From: Pseudomonas putida
GTDB lineage: Bacteria; Pseudomonadota; Gammaproteobacteria; Pseudomonadales; Pseudomonadaceae
NCBI RefSeq assembly: GCF_028682395.1
Contig: NZ_JANHLC010000005.1
Location: forward strand, 62,001 to 126,000
Reading direction: 5' to 3'
DNA: 64,000 nucleotides
How positions within the stretch are numbered: position 1 is the first letter of the stretch; every line of letters starts with the position of its first letter. The position numbers and the translations under genes were made by a program. Under the pieces are notes generated by a model. The model saw only the letters and a list, made by a program, of their open reading frames with translations, had not been told where the DNA came from and ran no database searches. Shown here piece after piece: positions 35,393-45,339 of the stretch.

Positions 35393-35420
35393 AAACTTTC
35401 AAATGGACACAGATTTCTGA
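35393..35420 (+). promoter_or_regulatory. AlgU (sigma-22/RpoE)-type promoter upstream of amrZ
   Basis: AAACTT (35393-35398), a 17-base spacer, then TCTGA (35416-35420) fits the AlgU consensus GAACTT-N16/17-TCTGA except for its first base. It lies about 195 bp before the amrZ start. In P. aeruginosa amrZ is known to be AlgU-dependent, which supports the call. AlgU would tie amrZ to envelope stress. Confidence 0.65.
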
Positions 35421-35613
35421 CAATTGGTGCTGGCATAAAGCCTTTATTCAGTTCAATATTTGTCACAGAATTGACGCCAAGGAACTGGCAAATATGAGGC
35501 ATAGTGCGGGCCTCTTAGCAATTCAGGTTGAACATTTGGCATCAAGGGCTGTCGTATCTGACATCCTGCGGCCAATCCCGAAAACCGCTCCCCTGAACTA
35601 ACCGGTTAACTAT

Positions 35614-35940
35614 ATGCGCCCAATGAAACAGGCAATTTATTCCAGCCGTACCGCTGACAAGTTCGTCGTGCGTTTGCCCGATGGAATGCGCGAACGCATT
35701 GCCGAGGTCGCTCGCAATCACCACCGGAGCATGAACTCCGAAATCATCGCTCGCTTGGAACAAAGCCTTATCCAGGAAGGAGCCCTGGGTGAAGACTTGA
35801 ACATGCGCCTGGACAGCCCCGAGCTGTCGCTACACGAACGCGAGCTGCTGCAACGCTTCCGCCAGCTTTCCCATCGCCAGCAAAACGCGCTCGTATCGCT
35901 GATTGCTCACGATGTCGAGAACGCTTCCGACGATAATTGA
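35614..35940 (+). CDS. amrZ: AmrZ, ribbon-helix-helix transcription factor
   Basis: The protein is 108 residues. The DNA-binding segment [20 protein letters not shown] followed by [17 protein letters not shown] is an Arc/MetJ-type ribbon-helix-helix, near-identical to P. aeruginosa AmrZ (as recalled). The C-terminal tetramerisation part [20 protein letters not shown] is also present. AmrZ activates or represses alginate, other exopolysaccharides, motility and c-di-GMP genes. It stands alone, with an AlgU-type promoter upstream and a strong terminator downstream. The large glycan locus begins about 3 kb away across the tRNA-Arg region, making it an attractive candidate regulator of it, but no AmrZ site was confirmed there. 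Confidence 0.95.
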   Translation: MRPMKQAIYSSRTADKFVVRLPDGMRERIAEVARNHHRSMNSEIIARLEQSLIQEGALGEDLNMRLDSPELSLHERELLQRFRQLSHRQQNALVSLIAHDVENASDDN

Positions 35941-35956
35941 TCCACCCGAAAGCTCA

Positions 35957-35982
35957 AGCCAGCATTTAGCTGGCTTTTTTTT
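35957..35982 (+). terminator. Rho-independent terminator of amrZ
   Basis: AGCCAGC-ATTTA-GCTGGCT followed by a run of T. Confidence 0.9.
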
Positions 35983-36015
35983 GCCTGAAATAAAGAGAGA
36001 GGGGGAAATGCAAAA

Positions 36016-36042
36016 ACGGTGCAATCCAAAGGACTGCACCGT
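36016..36042 (-). terminator. Rho-independent terminator of mgtE
   Basis: Read on the minus strand, arms of 12 bases (ACGGTGCAGTCC / GGATTGCACCGT) enclose TTT and are followed by TTTT, directly after the mgtE stop. Confidence 0.85.
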
Positions 36043-36048
36043 CGAGGT

Positions 36049-37491
36049 CTAGAGCAAGAAGATTGTCGCCAATCCGAGGAAGATAAAGAACCCTCCGCTG
36101 TCGGTCATGGCCGTGATCATCACGCTTGCCCCCATTGCGGGGTCACGCCCAAGGCGCGCAAGCGTCATGGGGATCAAGACGCCCATCAACGCAGCCAATA
36201 GCAGGTTGAGGGTCATCGCTGCCGTCATCACGACGCCCAGCGACCAGCTGTCATACAACAGATAAGCCACGATCCCGATCACCCCGCCCCACAACAGGCC
36301 ATTGATCAAGGCCACCGCCAGCTCCTTGCGCATCAGGCGCGAGGTATTACCGGTACTGACCTGGTCCAGCGCCATGGCCCGCACGATCATGGTAATCGTC
36401 TGGTTACCGGAGTTGCCGCCAATCCCGGCTACGATGGGCATCAATGCCGCCAACGCCACCAGCTTCTCGATCGAGCCTTCGAACAAACCAATAACCCGCG
36501 AAGCGAGAAAAGCGGTGATCAGGTTGACCGCCAGCCAGGCCCAACGGTTGCGCAGGGACTTCCAGACCGAGGCAAAAATATCTTCCTCTTCACGCAGACC
36601 GGCCATGTTGAGGACTTCGGTCTCGCTCTCCTCACGAATCAGATCGACCATTTCATCAATGGTCAAACGGCCGATCAGCTTGCCGTTCTTGTCGACTACC
36701 GGCGCGGAAATCAAGTCATACCGCTCGAAAGCCTGGGCCGCGTCGTAGGCATCCTCATCCGGGTGGAAACTCACCGGATCGCTGGCCATGACCTCGGCGA
36801 CCTGCTTGTCGGGATCGTTGACCAGCAAACGCTTGATCGGCAGCACGCCCTTGAGCACACCGTCGTAGTCGACCACAAACAGTTTATCGGTATGCCCGGG
36901 CAACTCTTTGAGCCGGCGCAGATAACGCAGCACCACTTCGAGACTGACATCCTCACGGATAGTCACCATCTCGAAGTCCATCAGTGCGCCGACCTGCTCC
37001 TCATCGTAGGACAGCGCGGAGCGAACACGCTCACGCTGCTGACCGTCCAGCGTCTCCATCAGCTCATGGACGACATCACGGGGCAGTTCCGGCGCCAGGT
37101 CGGCCAGTTCGTCCGCGTCCATTTCCTTGGCCGCCGCCAGGAGCTCGTGATCGTCCATGTCGGCGATCAGCGTTTCCCTGACGGAATCGGAAACTTCCAG
37201 AAGAATATCGCCGTCACGCTCAGCCTTGACCAACTGCCAGACAGTCAGGCGGTCGTTGAGCGGGAGGGCTTCAAGAATGTAGGCAACGTCGGCGGAGTGC
37301 AGGTCATCGAGCTTGCGCTGCAACTCGACGAGATTCTGCCGGTGGACCAGGTTCTCGACCCGGTCTTGGTGGTGACCTTCCTGACGGTGAGTCAGGTCTT
37401 CGACCACGCGCTGGCGATGCAGCAGCTCGATAACTTGAGCCAGGCGGTCCTGCAGGCTGTCCTGCGGTTTTTTTACTTCGATTTCAGTCAT
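36049..37491 (-). CDS. mgtE: Magnesium transporter MgtE
   Basis: The protein is 480 residues from an ATG at 37491; a frame ten codons longer begins with unrelated sequence. It has the N-terminal acidic helical domain (residues about 30-150, ELADLAPELPRDVVHELM), two CBS domains (about 155-275, ending IGRLTIDEMVDLI), a connecting helix and five transmembrane helices. The MPIVAGIGGNSGNQT segment lines the pore. It passes Mg2+ when cytoplasmic Mg2+ is low. It is monocistronic, with its own terminator. Confidence 0.94.
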   Translation of the reverse strand: MTEIEVKKPQDSLQDRLAQVIELLHRQRVVEDLTHRQEGHHQDRVENLVHRQNLVELQRKLDDLHSADVAYILEALPLNDRLTVWQLVKAERDGDILLEVSDSVRETLIADMDDHELLAAAKEMDADELADLAPELPRDVVHELMETLDGQQRERVRSALSYDEEQVGALMDFEMVTIREDVSLEVVLRYLRRLKELPGHTDKLFVVDYDGVLKGVLPIKRLLVNDPDKQVAEVMASDPVSFHPDEDAYDAAQAFERYDLISAPVVDKNGKLIGRLTIDEMVDLIREESETEVLNMAGLREEEDIFASVWKSLRNRWAWLAVNLITAFLASRVIGLFEGSIEKLVALAALMPIVAGIGGNSGNQTITMIVRAMALDQVSTGNTSRLMRKELAVALINGLLWGGVIGIVAYLLYDSWSLGVVMTAAMTLNLLLAALMGVLIPMTLARLGRDPAMGASVMITAMTDSGGFFIFLGLATIFLL

Positions 37492-37803
37492 AGGCGAACT
37501 CCACTCCCAGCAGCGGGGCACGCCGGAAGGATCAATCAGTCAATTCATGATTGGCAAAACGAGAGGCTGAGTAACTACTGGGTAAGTCCATGGAGGTATT
37601 CCATAAGCCCCGGCGGGGCTGACGGCGGCATGATACACCGGCTGAACGTGCGAAAGGCTAAAAAACTTGGCAAGAACAAGTGCTTGCAAGGTAAACCTGA
37701 AGATATTCGGCAGACTGCAACTGCGACGACTCATCCTGACAAAAAAACACACGCCTAAGCACTCGCACGCCTTCTAGTCTTAGCAGAGACCGTCAAGGAG
37801 GAC
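37492..37803. other. Intergenic region between mgtE and a secreted protein gene
   Basis: There are 312 bases with divergent promoters expected. A GGCAAAACG match resembling part of the AmrZ site lies at 37553-37561, but the downstream half does not fit. Nothing else stands out apart from the AAGGAGG ribosome site at 37795-37801. Confidence 0.35.
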
Positions 37804-38292
37804 ATGTCGATGTTCAAAAAGAAACGATGGCTGCTGAGCTTATGGCTACTGAGCTGCCTTGCCCTGCCGCTGGCAGTGCCGGCCAAAACCATCCAGCGCT
37901 GTGAAGATGCCAGCGGTCACCTGACCTTCACCACCCTCGGCTGCCCCCACGATCACGCCTCATACTCGCAGAACGCCTACAACCCGCCTCCGGGCAGCGT
38001 ACCGGTCACACCCACAGTGCGCCCACCCACGAGCCAGAGAGCAACCAGGCCGCTGGTTGTAGCAGGACAGGATGAGGACGGTTGCGGGGATCTGCTTGAC
38101 CGCCAGCAAAAGCGCCAAGCGATTATCAGCCAGACCGTTCGCCCCGGGATGAATCGACAGGAAGTCGAAAGCGCACTGGGCAAGCCCGACAGGATCACCA
38201 CAACAAATGCGCTAACCCGCTACACCTACAAGGAAAAGAAGGGTCGCAGCGCGCAAGTCATATTCGATGAGCAAGGTTGCGTAAAACGCTAG
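37804..38292 (+). CDS. Secreted protein with DUF4124-like and BamE/SmpA-like parts
   Basis: The protein is 162 residues. A signal peptide (KKKRWLLSLWLLSCLALPLAVPAK) is cut near residue 28. Residues about 30-55 (IQRCEDASGHLTFTTLGCP) look like the DUF4124 pattern of a Cys pair and a short strand. A proline/threonine linker follows, then a C-terminal GMNRQEVESALGKPDRI segment, as in SmpA/BamE/OmlA-like domains. It is probably periplasmic; the function is unknown. AAGGAGG precedes the ATG, and a terminator follows. Confidence 0.7.
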   Translation: MSMFKKKRWLLSLWLLSCLALPLAVPAKTIQRCEDASGHLTFTTLGCPHDHASYSQNAYNPPPGSVPVTPTVRPPTSQRATRPLVVAGQDEDGCGDLLDRQQKRQAIISQTVRPGMNRQEVESALGKPDRITTTNALTRYTYKEKKGRSAQVIFDEQGCVKR

Positions 38293-38297
38293 ACAGC

Positions 38298-38326
38298 AAA
38301 AAGCCCGCAACCAGTGCGGGCTTTTT
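38298..38326 (+). terminator. Rho-independent terminator of the secreted protein gene
   Basis: AAGCCCGCA-ACCAG-TGCGGGCTT followed by TTT, directly after the stop. Confidence 0.9.
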
Positions 38327-38332
38327 GGTGTT

Positions 38333-38409
38333 TGGTGCACTCGACAGGATTCGAACCTGTGACCGCTCGGTTCGTAGCCGAGTACTCTATCCAGCTGAGC
38401 TACGAGTGC
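38333..38409 (-). tRNA. tRNA-Arg (anticodon ACG), copy 1
   Basis: A 77-nt minus-strand cloverleaf with CCA encoded. Acceptor arms GCACTCG / CGAGTGC, anticodon loop CTACGAA, T arm GGTTCGAATCC. Inosine at the wobble position would read CGU, CGC and CGA. Confidence 0.96.
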
Positions 38410-38481
38410 ATTTGTGTTTGTTAGACCAGACCACCGCTGGTTACCGCAAAGTTACTTGCATGACTGCAAACAACTCTTAAA

Positions 38482-38558
38482 TGGTGCACTCGACAGGATT
38501 CGAACCTGTGACCGCTCGGTTCGTAGCCGAGTACTCTATCCAGCTGAGCTACGAGTGC
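38482..38558 (-). tRNA. tRNA-Arg (anticodon ACG), copy 2
   Basis: Identical in sequence to the copy at 38333-38409 and 72 bp from it, on the same strand. Confidence 0.96.
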
Positions 38559-38665
38559 ATTTGTTGCCGCGCATTATAGGTCGTTAAATCTCTGGGTCAA
38601 TCATTTTTTCTAATAAATTCAACAACTTACAGAAAAAACCAGATTACAACGCACTACATGAATAA

Positions 38666-38756
38666 TGGCGGAGAAGGGGGGATTCGAACCCCCGACACCC
38701 TTTTGAGGTGTACTCCCTTAGCAGGGGAGCGCCTTCGGCCACTCGGCCACCTCTCC
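38666..38756 (-). tRNA. tRNA-Ser (anticodon GCT)
   Basis: A 91-nt minus-strand tRNA with the long variable arm of serine tRNAs. It begins GGAGAGGTGGCCGAGTGG, the anticodon loop reads CTGCTAA and it ends with CCGCCA. Confidence 0.95.
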
Positions 38757-38818
38757 GCAACACGGGGCGTATAATAACCAACCTTTTCCCCGTTTGCAAA
38801 GCAAAAAATCAATAAAAA

Positions 38819-39007
38819 TTAATGGCTTGGTTCTTCATCCTTCTCTTTCTTGATCCGCAGGTAGATTTCCTCACGGTGCACAGCCACTTCTTTGGGTGCA
38901 TTGACGCCGATTCGCACTTGATTTCCTTTGACGCCGAGCACCGTCACGGTGATTTCGCCATCACCAATAATCAGGCTTTCTGCGCACCGACGAGTCAGAA
39001 TCAACAT
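38819..39007 (-). CDS. rsmA: Carbon storage regulator RsmA/CsrA
   Basis: The protein is 62 residues from an ATG at 39007 with AGGAGAAAGG before it; a frame six codons longer is not supported. [16 protein letters not shown] and [18 protein letters not shown] are the CsrA core, including the RNA-contacting Arg in VHREEIY. It binds GGA motifs in mRNA leaders and controls secretion, biofilm matrix and carbon flow. The order lysC-rsmA-tRNA-Ser-tRNA-Arg is usual for Pseudomonas. Confidence 0.95.
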   Translation of the reverse strand: MLILTRRCAESLIIGDGEITVTVLGVKGNQVRIGVNAPKEVAVHREEIYLRIKKEKDEEPSH

Positions 39008-39158
39008 ACCTTTCTCCTCACGCAATTCATTTCAGGGACAACAGTCTGTAAGAAAAAGTGCTTCAACCTACAAGAATGATAGCTATAAGCCTACACACCT
39101 AAGTATTGACCAGAGCGAGCAAAAGAACAGCGCATGCTCGTACCTATCAAAAAAAAAC

Positions 39159-39185
39159 AAAGGGCGCGGACTAGCCGCGCCCTTT
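39159..39185 (-). terminator. Rho-independent terminator of lysC
   Basis: AAAGGGCGCGG and CCGCGCCCTTT form an 11-bp stem. On the minus strand a long T-run follows. Confidence 0.92.
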
Positions 39186-39196
39186 GGGTCAACGCA

Positions 39197-40438
39197 TCAC
39201 TCGCCCTGGCGGGCTGGCGCGTCCAGTTCAAAAGCCGTATGCAGGGCGCGCACGGCCAGCTCCAGGTACTTCTCTTCAATAACCACGGAAACCTTGATTT
39301 CCGATGTCGAGATCATCTGGATATTGATGCTTTCCTTGGCCAGCGCTTCGAACATGCGGCTGGCTACACCCGCGTGGGAGCGCATGCCAACGCCAACGAT
39401 CGAAACCTTGGCGATATTGGTATCACCTACCACTTCCCGGGCACCGATCTCACGCGCAGTGTTTTCCAGAACAGCCTGGGCGGCTTGGTAGTCATTGCGG
39501 TGAACGGTGAAGGTGAAGTCGGTGGTGTTATCGTGCGCAACGTTCTGCACGATCATATCGACTTCGATGTTCGCGGCACTGATAGGGCCGAGAATCTTGA
39601 ACGCCACGCCGGGGGTGTCTGGCACACCACGGATGGTCAGCTTGGCTTCATCGCGATTGAAAGCGATGCCGGAAATGATCGGCTGTTCCATGGATTCCTC
39701 TTCATCAATAGTAATGAGGGTACCCGGACCCTCCTTGAAGCTGTGCAACACGCGCAGCGGGACGTTGTATTTGCCGGCGAACTCGACCGCACGAATCTGC
39801 AACACCTTGGAACCGAGGCTGGCCATTTCCAGCATCTCTTCGAAGGTGATCTTGTCCAATCGCTGGGCCTGGGCAACGACACGCGGATCGGTGGTGTAGA
39901 CACCATCGACATCGGTGTAGATCTGGCACTCATCGGCCTTGAGGGCCGCGGCCAGGGCTACGCCCGTAGTGTCCGAGCCGCCACGACCCAGCGTGGTGAT
40001 ATTGCCGTGCTCATCAACGCCCTGGAAACCAGCGACGACGACAACACGCCCGGCCTTCAGATCCGCACGGATCTTCTGATCGTCGATCTGCAGAATACGC
40101 GCCTTGTTATGCGCGCTGTCGGTCAAAATCCGCACCTGGTTACCGGTGTACGAAACTGCCGGTACGCCGCGCTGAATCAGCGCCATTGCCAGCAGGGCAA
40201 TAGTGACCTGCTCGCCGGTGGAGACAATCACATCCAGTTCACGCGGAACCGGCGTGCTGTCACCACTGATCTGCTTGGCCAGGTCGATCAGGCGATTGGT
40301 CTCGCCGCTCATGGCCGACAGCACGATCACCAGGTCATTACCGGCTTCGCGGAACTTCTTTACCTTGTCGGCCACCTGCTCGATTCTCTCGACGGTGCCG
40401 ACCGAGGTGCCTCCAAATTTCTGTACGATCAAAGCCAT
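39197..40438 (-). CDS. lysC: Aspartate kinase
   Basis: The protein is 413 residues. It starts MALIVQKFGGTSVG, the aspartokinase signature, with STGEQV and the phosphate-binding GRGGSDTTG downstream. Two ACT domains occupy about 265-405, the sites for lysine and threonine feedback. It makes aspartyl phosphate, the first step to lysine, threonine and methionine. It lies between alaS and rsmA, with a terminator after it. Confidence 0.96.
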   Translation of the reverse strand: MALIVQKFGGTSVGTVERIEQVADKVKKFREAGNDLVIVLSAMSGETNRLIDLAKQISGDSTPVPRELDVIVSTGEQVTIALLAMALIQRGVPAVSYTGNQVRILTDSAHNKARILQIDDQKIRADLKAGRVVVVAGFQGVDEHGNITTLGRGGSDTTGVALAAALKADECQIYTDVDGVYTTDPRVVAQAQRLDKITFEEMLEMASLGSKVLQIRAVEFAGKYNVPLRVLHSFKEGPGTLITIDEEESMEQPIISGIAFNRDEAKLTIRGVPDTPGVAFKILGPISAANIEVDMIVQNVAHDNTTDFTFTVHRNDYQAAQAVLENTAREIGAREVVGDTNIAKVSIVGVGMRSHAGVASRMFEALAKESINIQMISTSEIKVSVVIEEKYLELAVRALHTAFELDAPARQGE

Positions 40439-40533
40439 TTCAAAGCCGCCTCAGCCCGTGAAGGGCGCCCAATAAACAATCAAACTGCACGGTTCCAGCG
40501 CCTGTCACTAGACCACAGGCACCAGGCGGAACC

Positions 40534-43152
40534 TCAGAGACCCTGTTCGACAAATGGCACGACAAGAGCCAACGCACCGTCCAGCGCCGCAGCGTCGATG
40601 CCGCCGCCCTGCGCCATGTCCGGACGTCCGCCGCCCTTGCCGCCCACTGCCGCAGCGGCTTGCTTCATCAAATCACCGGCTTTGAGTTGGCCGGTCAGGT
40701 CCTTGGTCACGCCTGCGACGAGAACGACCTTGTCTTCATGCACACTGCCGAGCAGGATCACTGCGCGGCCGAGTTTGTTCTTCAATTGATCGACCAGCGC
40801 CAACAGCGCCTTGCCATCCTGGCCGTCGAGGCGTGCCGACAGAACCTTCACGCCCTTGACGTCCTGGGCCGAAGCCGACAGGTCGTCACCAGCAGCGCTG
40901 GCCGCCTTGGCCTGCAACTGCTCCAATTGTTTTTCCAACTGACGGTTGCGCTCCAGCACCGCCGCCAGCTTGTCGATCAGGTTGTCGCGGCTACCCTTGA
41001 CCAGGCTGGCGGCTTCCTTGAGCTGCTCTTCGGCCGCGTTCAGGTAAGCCAGTGCCGCAGCGCCGGTCACGGCTTCGATGCGCCGAACGCCCGAGGCCAC
41101 GCCACCTTCGCTGATTATTTTCAACAGGCCGATATCGCCGGTACGGTTGGCGTGGATACCGCCACATAGCTCAACGGAGAAATCACCGCCCATGCTCAGG
41201 ACGCGCACGTTGTCGCCGTACTTCTCGCCGAACAGCGCCATGGCGCCTTTGCGCTTGGCGGTCTCGATATCGGTTTCTTCGGTTTCTACCGCAGAGTTCT
41301 GGCGAATCTGCGCGTTGACGATTTCTTCCAGCGCCTTGATCTGCTCAGGCTTGATCGCTTCAAAGTGGCTGAAGTCGAAACGCAGGCGCTGACTGTCGAC
41401 CAGCGAGCCCTTCTGCTGCACATGCTCGCCCAAAACCTGGCGCAATGCCGCGTGCAACAAGTGAGTCGCGGAGTGATTCAGGGCCGTGGCATGGCGCACA
41501 TCGGCGTCCACGTGGGTCTCGACCGGCGCGCCGACCGTCAGGCTGCCCGAAGCCAGCACACCGTGGTGCAGGAAGGCACCGCCGGTCTTGGTGGTATCAC
41601 GCACATCAAAGCGCGCGCTACCGGCCTGCAGGTAACCGCAGTCACCGACCTGGCCGCCAGACTCGGCATAGAACGGCGTCTGGTTCAGCACCACCACGCC
41701 CTCCTCGCCTTCGCTCAACACATCGACCGACTGGCCATCTTTATAAAGAGCCACGATCTTGGCCGAACCGTCGGTAGCGGTGTAGCCGGTGAACGCGGTG
41801 GCCACGTCGACCTTGACCAGGGTGTTGTAGTCCAGGCCAAAGGAGCTGGCGGAACGGGCACGCTCACGCTGGGCTTCCATTTCGCGCTCAAAGCCGGCTT
41901 CGTCGACCGTCAGCTCGCGCTCGCGGGCGATATCGGCCGTCAGGTCCATCGGGAAGCCGTAGGTGTCATAGAGCTTGAACACGACGTCGCCCGGGACCAC
42001 GCTACCTTTGAGCTCGGCCAGATCCTGCTCGAGGATCTTCAGGCCCTGTTCCAGGGTCTTGGCGAACTGCTCTTCTTCGGCCTTGAGCACCCGCTCGATG
42101 TTGGCTTGCTGCTGCTTGAGCTCGGGGAAGGCTTCGCCCATCTCGGCAACCAGCGCGGCGACGATCTTGTAGAAGAAGCTGCCCGTGGCGCCCAGCTTGT
42201 TGCCATGACGGCAGGCACGCCGAATGATCCGACGCAGCACATAGCCGCGGCCTTCATTGGACGGCAGTACGCCATCGGCGATCAGGAAGCTGCAGGAGCG
42301 GATGTGGTCGGATACCACCTTGAGCGACGACTGGTTGTCGTTGCTGCAACCAATGGCCTCGGCCGATGCCACCAGGAGGTTCTTGAACAGGTCGATTTCA
42401 TAGTTGGAATGCACGTGCTGCATGACCGCACTGATCCGCTCCAGGCCCATCCCGGTGTCCACCGACGGTGCTGGCAGTGGGTGCAGGACGCCATCGGCGG
42501 TGCGGTTGAACTGCATGAAAACGTTGTTCCAGATCTCGATGTAGCGATCGCCGTCTTCTTCCGGCGAGCCCGGTGGGCCACCCCAGATATCAGCACCGTG
42601 ATCGTAGAAAATCTCGGTGCACGGGCCGCACGGACCGGTATCGCCCATGGTCCAGAAGTTGTCGGAGGCGTAGGGCGCGCCCTTGTTGTCGCCGATGCGG
42701 ATCATGCGCTCGACCGGCACCCCGATGTCCTGGGTCCAGATGTCATAGGCCTCGTCATCCGAGGCGTAGACCGTGACCCAGAGTTTTTCCTTGGGCAGCT
42801 TCAGCACGCCGGTCAGGAAGGTCCAGGCGAAGTTGATCGCATCGCGCTTGAAGTAGTCGCCGAAGCTGAAGTTACCCAGCATTTCGAAAAAGGTGTGGTG
42901 ACGGGCGGTGTAGCCGACGTTTTCCAGGTCGCTGTTCTTGCCACCGGCACGTACGCACTTCTGGCTACTGGTCGCGCGGGTGTAGGCGCGTTTTTCCTGG
43001 CCCAGGAAGCAGTCCTTGAACTGGTTCATCCCCGCGTTGGTAAACAGCAGGGTTGGGTCATTGCCCGGAATCAAAGAGCTGGAGGCGACACGGGTGTGGC
43101 CTTGCTCTTCGAAGAAGCGAAGGAAGGCTTCACGGATTTCTGCGCTTTTCAT
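40534..43152 (-). CDS. alaS: Alanyl-tRNA synthetase
   Basis: The protein is 872 residues, starting [19 protein letters not shown] at an ATG at 43152. A frame extending to 43350 is not supported. Landmarks are [17 protein letters not shown] in the catalytic domain, [12 protein letters not shown] (the HxxxH editing motif) and [15 protein letters not shown] with the editing cysteine and histidine. The C-terminal DHHA1-like C-Ala domain ends the protein. It charges tRNA-Ala and corrects Ser and Gly mischarging. Confidence 0.97.
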   Translation of the reverse strand: MKSAEIREAFLRFFEEQGHTRVASSSLIPGNDPTLLFTNAGMNQFKDCFLGQEKRAYTRATSSQKCVRAGGKNSDLENVGYTARHHTFFEMLGNFSFGDYFKRDAINFAWTFLTGVLKLPKEKLWVTVYASDDEAYDIWTQDIGVPVERMIRIGDNKGAPYASDNFWTMGDTGPCGPCTEIFYDHGADIWGGPPGSPEEDGDRYIEIWNNVFMQFNRTADGVLHPLPAPSVDTGMGLERISAVMQHVHSNYEIDLFKNLLVASAEAIGCSNDNQSSLKVVSDHIRSCSFLIADGVLPSNEGRGYVLRRIIRRACRHGNKLGATGSFFYKIVAALVAEMGEAFPELKQQQANIERVLKAEEEQFAKTLEQGLKILEQDLAELKGSVVPGDVVFKLYDTYGFPMDLTADIARERELTVDEAGFEREMEAQRERARSASSFGLDYNTLVKVDVATAFTGYTATDGSAKIVALYKDGQSVDVLSEGEEGVVVLNQTPFYAESGGQVGDCGYLQAGSARFDVRDTTKTGGAFLHHGVLASGSLTVGAPVETHVDADVRHATALNHSATHLLHAALRQVLGEHVQQKGSLVDSQRLRFDFSHFEAIKPEQIKALEEIVNAQIRQNSAVETEETDIETAKRKGAMALFGEKYGDNVRVLSMGGDFSVELCGGIHANRTGDIGLLKIISEGGVASGVRRIEAVTGAAALAYLNAAEEQLKEAASLVKGSRDNLIDKLAAVLERNRQLEKQLEQLQAKAASAAGDDLSASAQDVKGVKVLSARLDGQDGKALLALVDQLKNKLGRAVILLGSVHEDKVVLVAGVTKDLTGQLKAGDLMKQAAAAVGGKGGGRPDMAQGGGIDAAALDGALALVVPFVEQGL

Positions 43153-43297
43153 AGGTTCTTCCACGGAGTCTGCGGCCAGGCAAGTGCAAAATTCTTGAAT
43201 GATGGTGCGACTTGCAAAGGGCCGCATTATATCGGCCCTTCGCCTTGGGTACAGCGTGTTTATACGATAGAAACGCTCAATTGGACGGCCTGCAGCC

Positions 43298-44302
43298 TCA
43301 TTGGCCGGAAAACTCGGCAAATACCGCCACAATCCGCTCGATCTGCTCACGACGGATGTCCAGATGCGTCACCAGGCGCAGGCGCGCGGCGGCACTGAGC
43401 TTGATGCCGCGCTCGCCGGCAAAGGCCTTGAGGGCCTCGGCCCGTTCGCCCAGCTGGACGTAGACCATATTGCTCTGCACCGGCTCGACCTCGTAGCCCA
43501 GCGCTTCCAACTGCAACGCCAGCACGCGCGCATTCTCATGGTCCTCAGCCAGCCGCTCGACCTGGTAGTCCAGCGCGTACAAGCCCGCCGCCGCCAGGAT
43601 ACCGGCCTGGCGCATGCCACCACCGACCATCTTGCGCAGGCGCCGTGCCTTGCCGATCAGCTCGGGGCTCGCGCACAGCACCGAACCGACCGGCGCGCCC
43701 AGGCCCTTGGACAGGCAAACCGAAACCGAGTCGAAATGCTGGGCAATCTCACGGGCATCCACCCCCTGGGCCACTGCCGCGTTGTACAGGCGCGCACCGT
43801 CGAGGTGTAGAGCCAGTCCCTGTTCACGGGTAAAGCGGCGTGCTGCTGCCAGGTACTCCAGTGGCAACACCTTACCTTGCATGGTGTTTTCCAGGGCCAG
43901 CAGGCGAGTCCGGGCGAAATGGAAGTCATCCGGCTTGATCGCTGCGCGCACCTGGGCCAGGTCCAACGAGCCATCCGCCTGAACATCCAGGGGCTGGGGC
44001 TGGATCGAGCCCAGCACCGCCGCACCACCGCCTTCGTACTTATAGGTATGCGCCTGCTGCCCGACGATGTATTCATCGCCACGTTCGCAGTGGGCCATCA
44101 GCGCCAGCAGGTTACTCATGGTCCCGGTGGGCACAAATAGCGCCTGCGCAAAGCCCAGGCGGGCGGCCAATTCGGCTTCGAGGCGGTTGACGGTAGGATC
44201 TTCGCCATAGACGTCATCCCCCGTTTCTGCGGCCGCCATGGCCTTGAGCATTCCCGGGGTGGGTTGGGTCACCGTGTCGCTACGCAGATCGATAAAACTC
44301 AT
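43298..44302 (-). CDS. ltaE: Low-specificity L-threonine aldolase
   Basis: The protein is 334 residues and starts [15 protein letters not shown], the family N-terminus. The PLP-binding lysine lies in [14 protein letters not shown], with [11 protein letters not shown] before it supplying the cofactor aspartate. It splits L-threonine or L-allo-threonine into glycine and acetaldehyde. It is separated from alaS by about 145 bp, so possibly transcribed on its own. Confidence 0.9.
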   Translation of the reverse strand: MSFIDLRSDTVTQPTPGMLKAMAAAETGDDVYGEDPTVNRLEAELAARLGFAQALFVPTGTMSNLLALMAHCERGDEYIVGQQAHTYKYEGGGAAVLGSIQPQPLDVQADGSLDLAQVRAAIKPDDFHFARTRLLALENTMQGKVLPLEYLAAARRFTREQGLALHLDGARLYNAAVAQGVDAREIAQHFDSVSVCLSKGLGAPVGSVLCASPELIGKARRLRKMVGGGMRQAGILAAAGLYALDYQVERLAEDHENARVLALQLEALGYEVEPVQSNMVYVQLGERAEALKAFAGERGIKLSAAARLRLVTHLDIRREQIERIVAVFAEFSGQ

Positions 44303-44522
44303 GAAACAGGCCTCAATTAGGGGACGCGAACGTCGATTTCACAGCAGAACTTTGCGTGCAATCAAGCTTACTGCGGGCACAGGCACGCGTTATCAAGCCC
44401 CACTGCGGGAATTGCGGCCAGCGAGCGGCCTACAAAAAAACGATGGGTATTATCCAAAAGCAGCCATCGCCGCCCTGAAAAATTTGTGTTACAAACTCAG
44501 CGCCGCCAGAAGGCTGGTGGCA

Positions 44523-44687
44523 ACGTTCTCAGGGCGGGGTGCAATTCCCCACCGGCGGTAATTGCGCGCAATGCGCATAGCCCGCGAGCGCTTGCAGGGT
44601 CGCAAACTCAGGTTTTCGATCAAGCAAGGTCAGCAGACCCGGTGTGATCCCGGGGCCGACGGTCATAGTCCGGATGAAGAGAGAACG
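44523..44687 (+). promoter_or_regulatory. FMN riboswitch (RFN element) controlling ribH
   Basis: The conserved core is visible: a first helix closed by ACGTTCTC near 44523 and GAGAGAACG at the end, then AGGGCGGGGTGCAATTCCCC, ACCGGCGGTA, AGCCCGCGAGC, and GACCCGGTGTGATCCCGGGG with CCGACGGTCATAGTCCGGATG. The arm between AGCCCGCGAGC and GACCCGG is long (about 50 bases). FMN binding should lower expression of the gene at 44825. Confidence 0.95.
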
Positions 44688-44792
44688 GGATTGGCGCCAA
44701 AGGGCCGTCTTCGGACGAATCGTGCAAGCACGGGTTAAGTGCTGCTCGTTTCGACTCGAACGTACCCTTAAATCCCATTCGATTCATAACGC

Positions 44793-44813
44793 CCTGTTTT
44801 TCACACAAACAGG
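44793..44813 (+). promoter_or_regulatory. Hairpin overlapping the ribH ribosome site
   Basis: CCTGTTT (44793-44799) pairs with AAACAGG (44807-44813). The last bases belong to AGGAG (44811-44815), the ribosome site of ribH, so the riboswitch may act by hiding it. No strong T-run follows. Confidence 0.5.
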
Positions 44814-44824
44814 AGTCAGAACAG

Positions 44825-45331
44825 ATGCAACCTACCGCAATCGATAGCAAGAAAGGTCACCATCACGAGCGCATCGCCTTTATCCAAGCCTGCTGGCACA
44901 AGGATATTGTTGATCAGAGTCGCCTGGGTTTCGTATCGGAAATGGCCACATTGGGCTATCAGGAAAGTGATATCGACTTCTTTGAAGTCGGCGGCGCATT
45001 TGAAATCCCGCTGCACGCCAAGCTGCTGGCCAAGTCGGGGCGCTACAGCGGCATCGTCGCCGCCGGCCTGGTGGTCGATGGCGGGATCTATCGCCATGAC
45101 TTCGTGGCGACCTCGGTCATCAACGGCCTGATGCAGGTCCAGCTGGAAACCGAAGTGCCGGTATTCTCCGTGGTCCTGACCCCGCACCATTTCCATGCGG
45201 GTGAAGAACACCAGAAGTTCTTCTTCGACCACTTCGTGCACAAAGGCCAGGAAGCTGCTCGGACCTGCGCCGACACCCTGCAGAAAACCCGCGCCCTGCG
45301 CCGTGTCGAAACACGGGCAGTAGCGGTTTAA
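44825..45331 (+). CDS. ribH: 6,7-dimethyl-8-ribityllumazine synthase (RibH2-like)
   Basis: The protein is 168 residues. FIQACWHKDIVDQ, EVGGAFEIPLHAKLLA and VAAGLVVDGGIYRHDFV match lumazine synthase. The GGIYRHDFV version and the longer C-terminus are of the type II (RibH2) form found in some proteobacteria as a second, FMN-controlled copy. It condenses the ribityl-uracil intermediate with dihydroxybutanone phosphate, one step before riboflavin. It is isolated from other rib genes, and an FMN riboswitch precedes it. A housekeeping copy is expected elsewhere. Confidence 0.9.
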   Translation: MQPTAIDSKKGHHHERIAFIQACWHKDIVDQSRLGFVSEMATLGYQESDIDFFEVGGAFEIPLHAKLLAKSGRYSGIVAAGLVVDGGIYRHDFVATSVINGLMQVQLETEVPVFSVVLTPHHFHAGEEHQKFFFDHFVHKGQEAARTCADTLQKTRALRRVETRAVAV

Positions 45332-45339
45332 GCACTGCA

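Noticed and set aside
37553..37561. AmrZ-like GGCAAAACG upstream of mgtE
   Set aside because: The second half of the known site is missing, and similar matches occur inside coding regions.
41365..43398. Plus-strand frame of 677 codons opposite alaS
   Set aside because: alaS on the minus strand has all family motifs. The plus frame shows no recognisable domain and no ribosome site.
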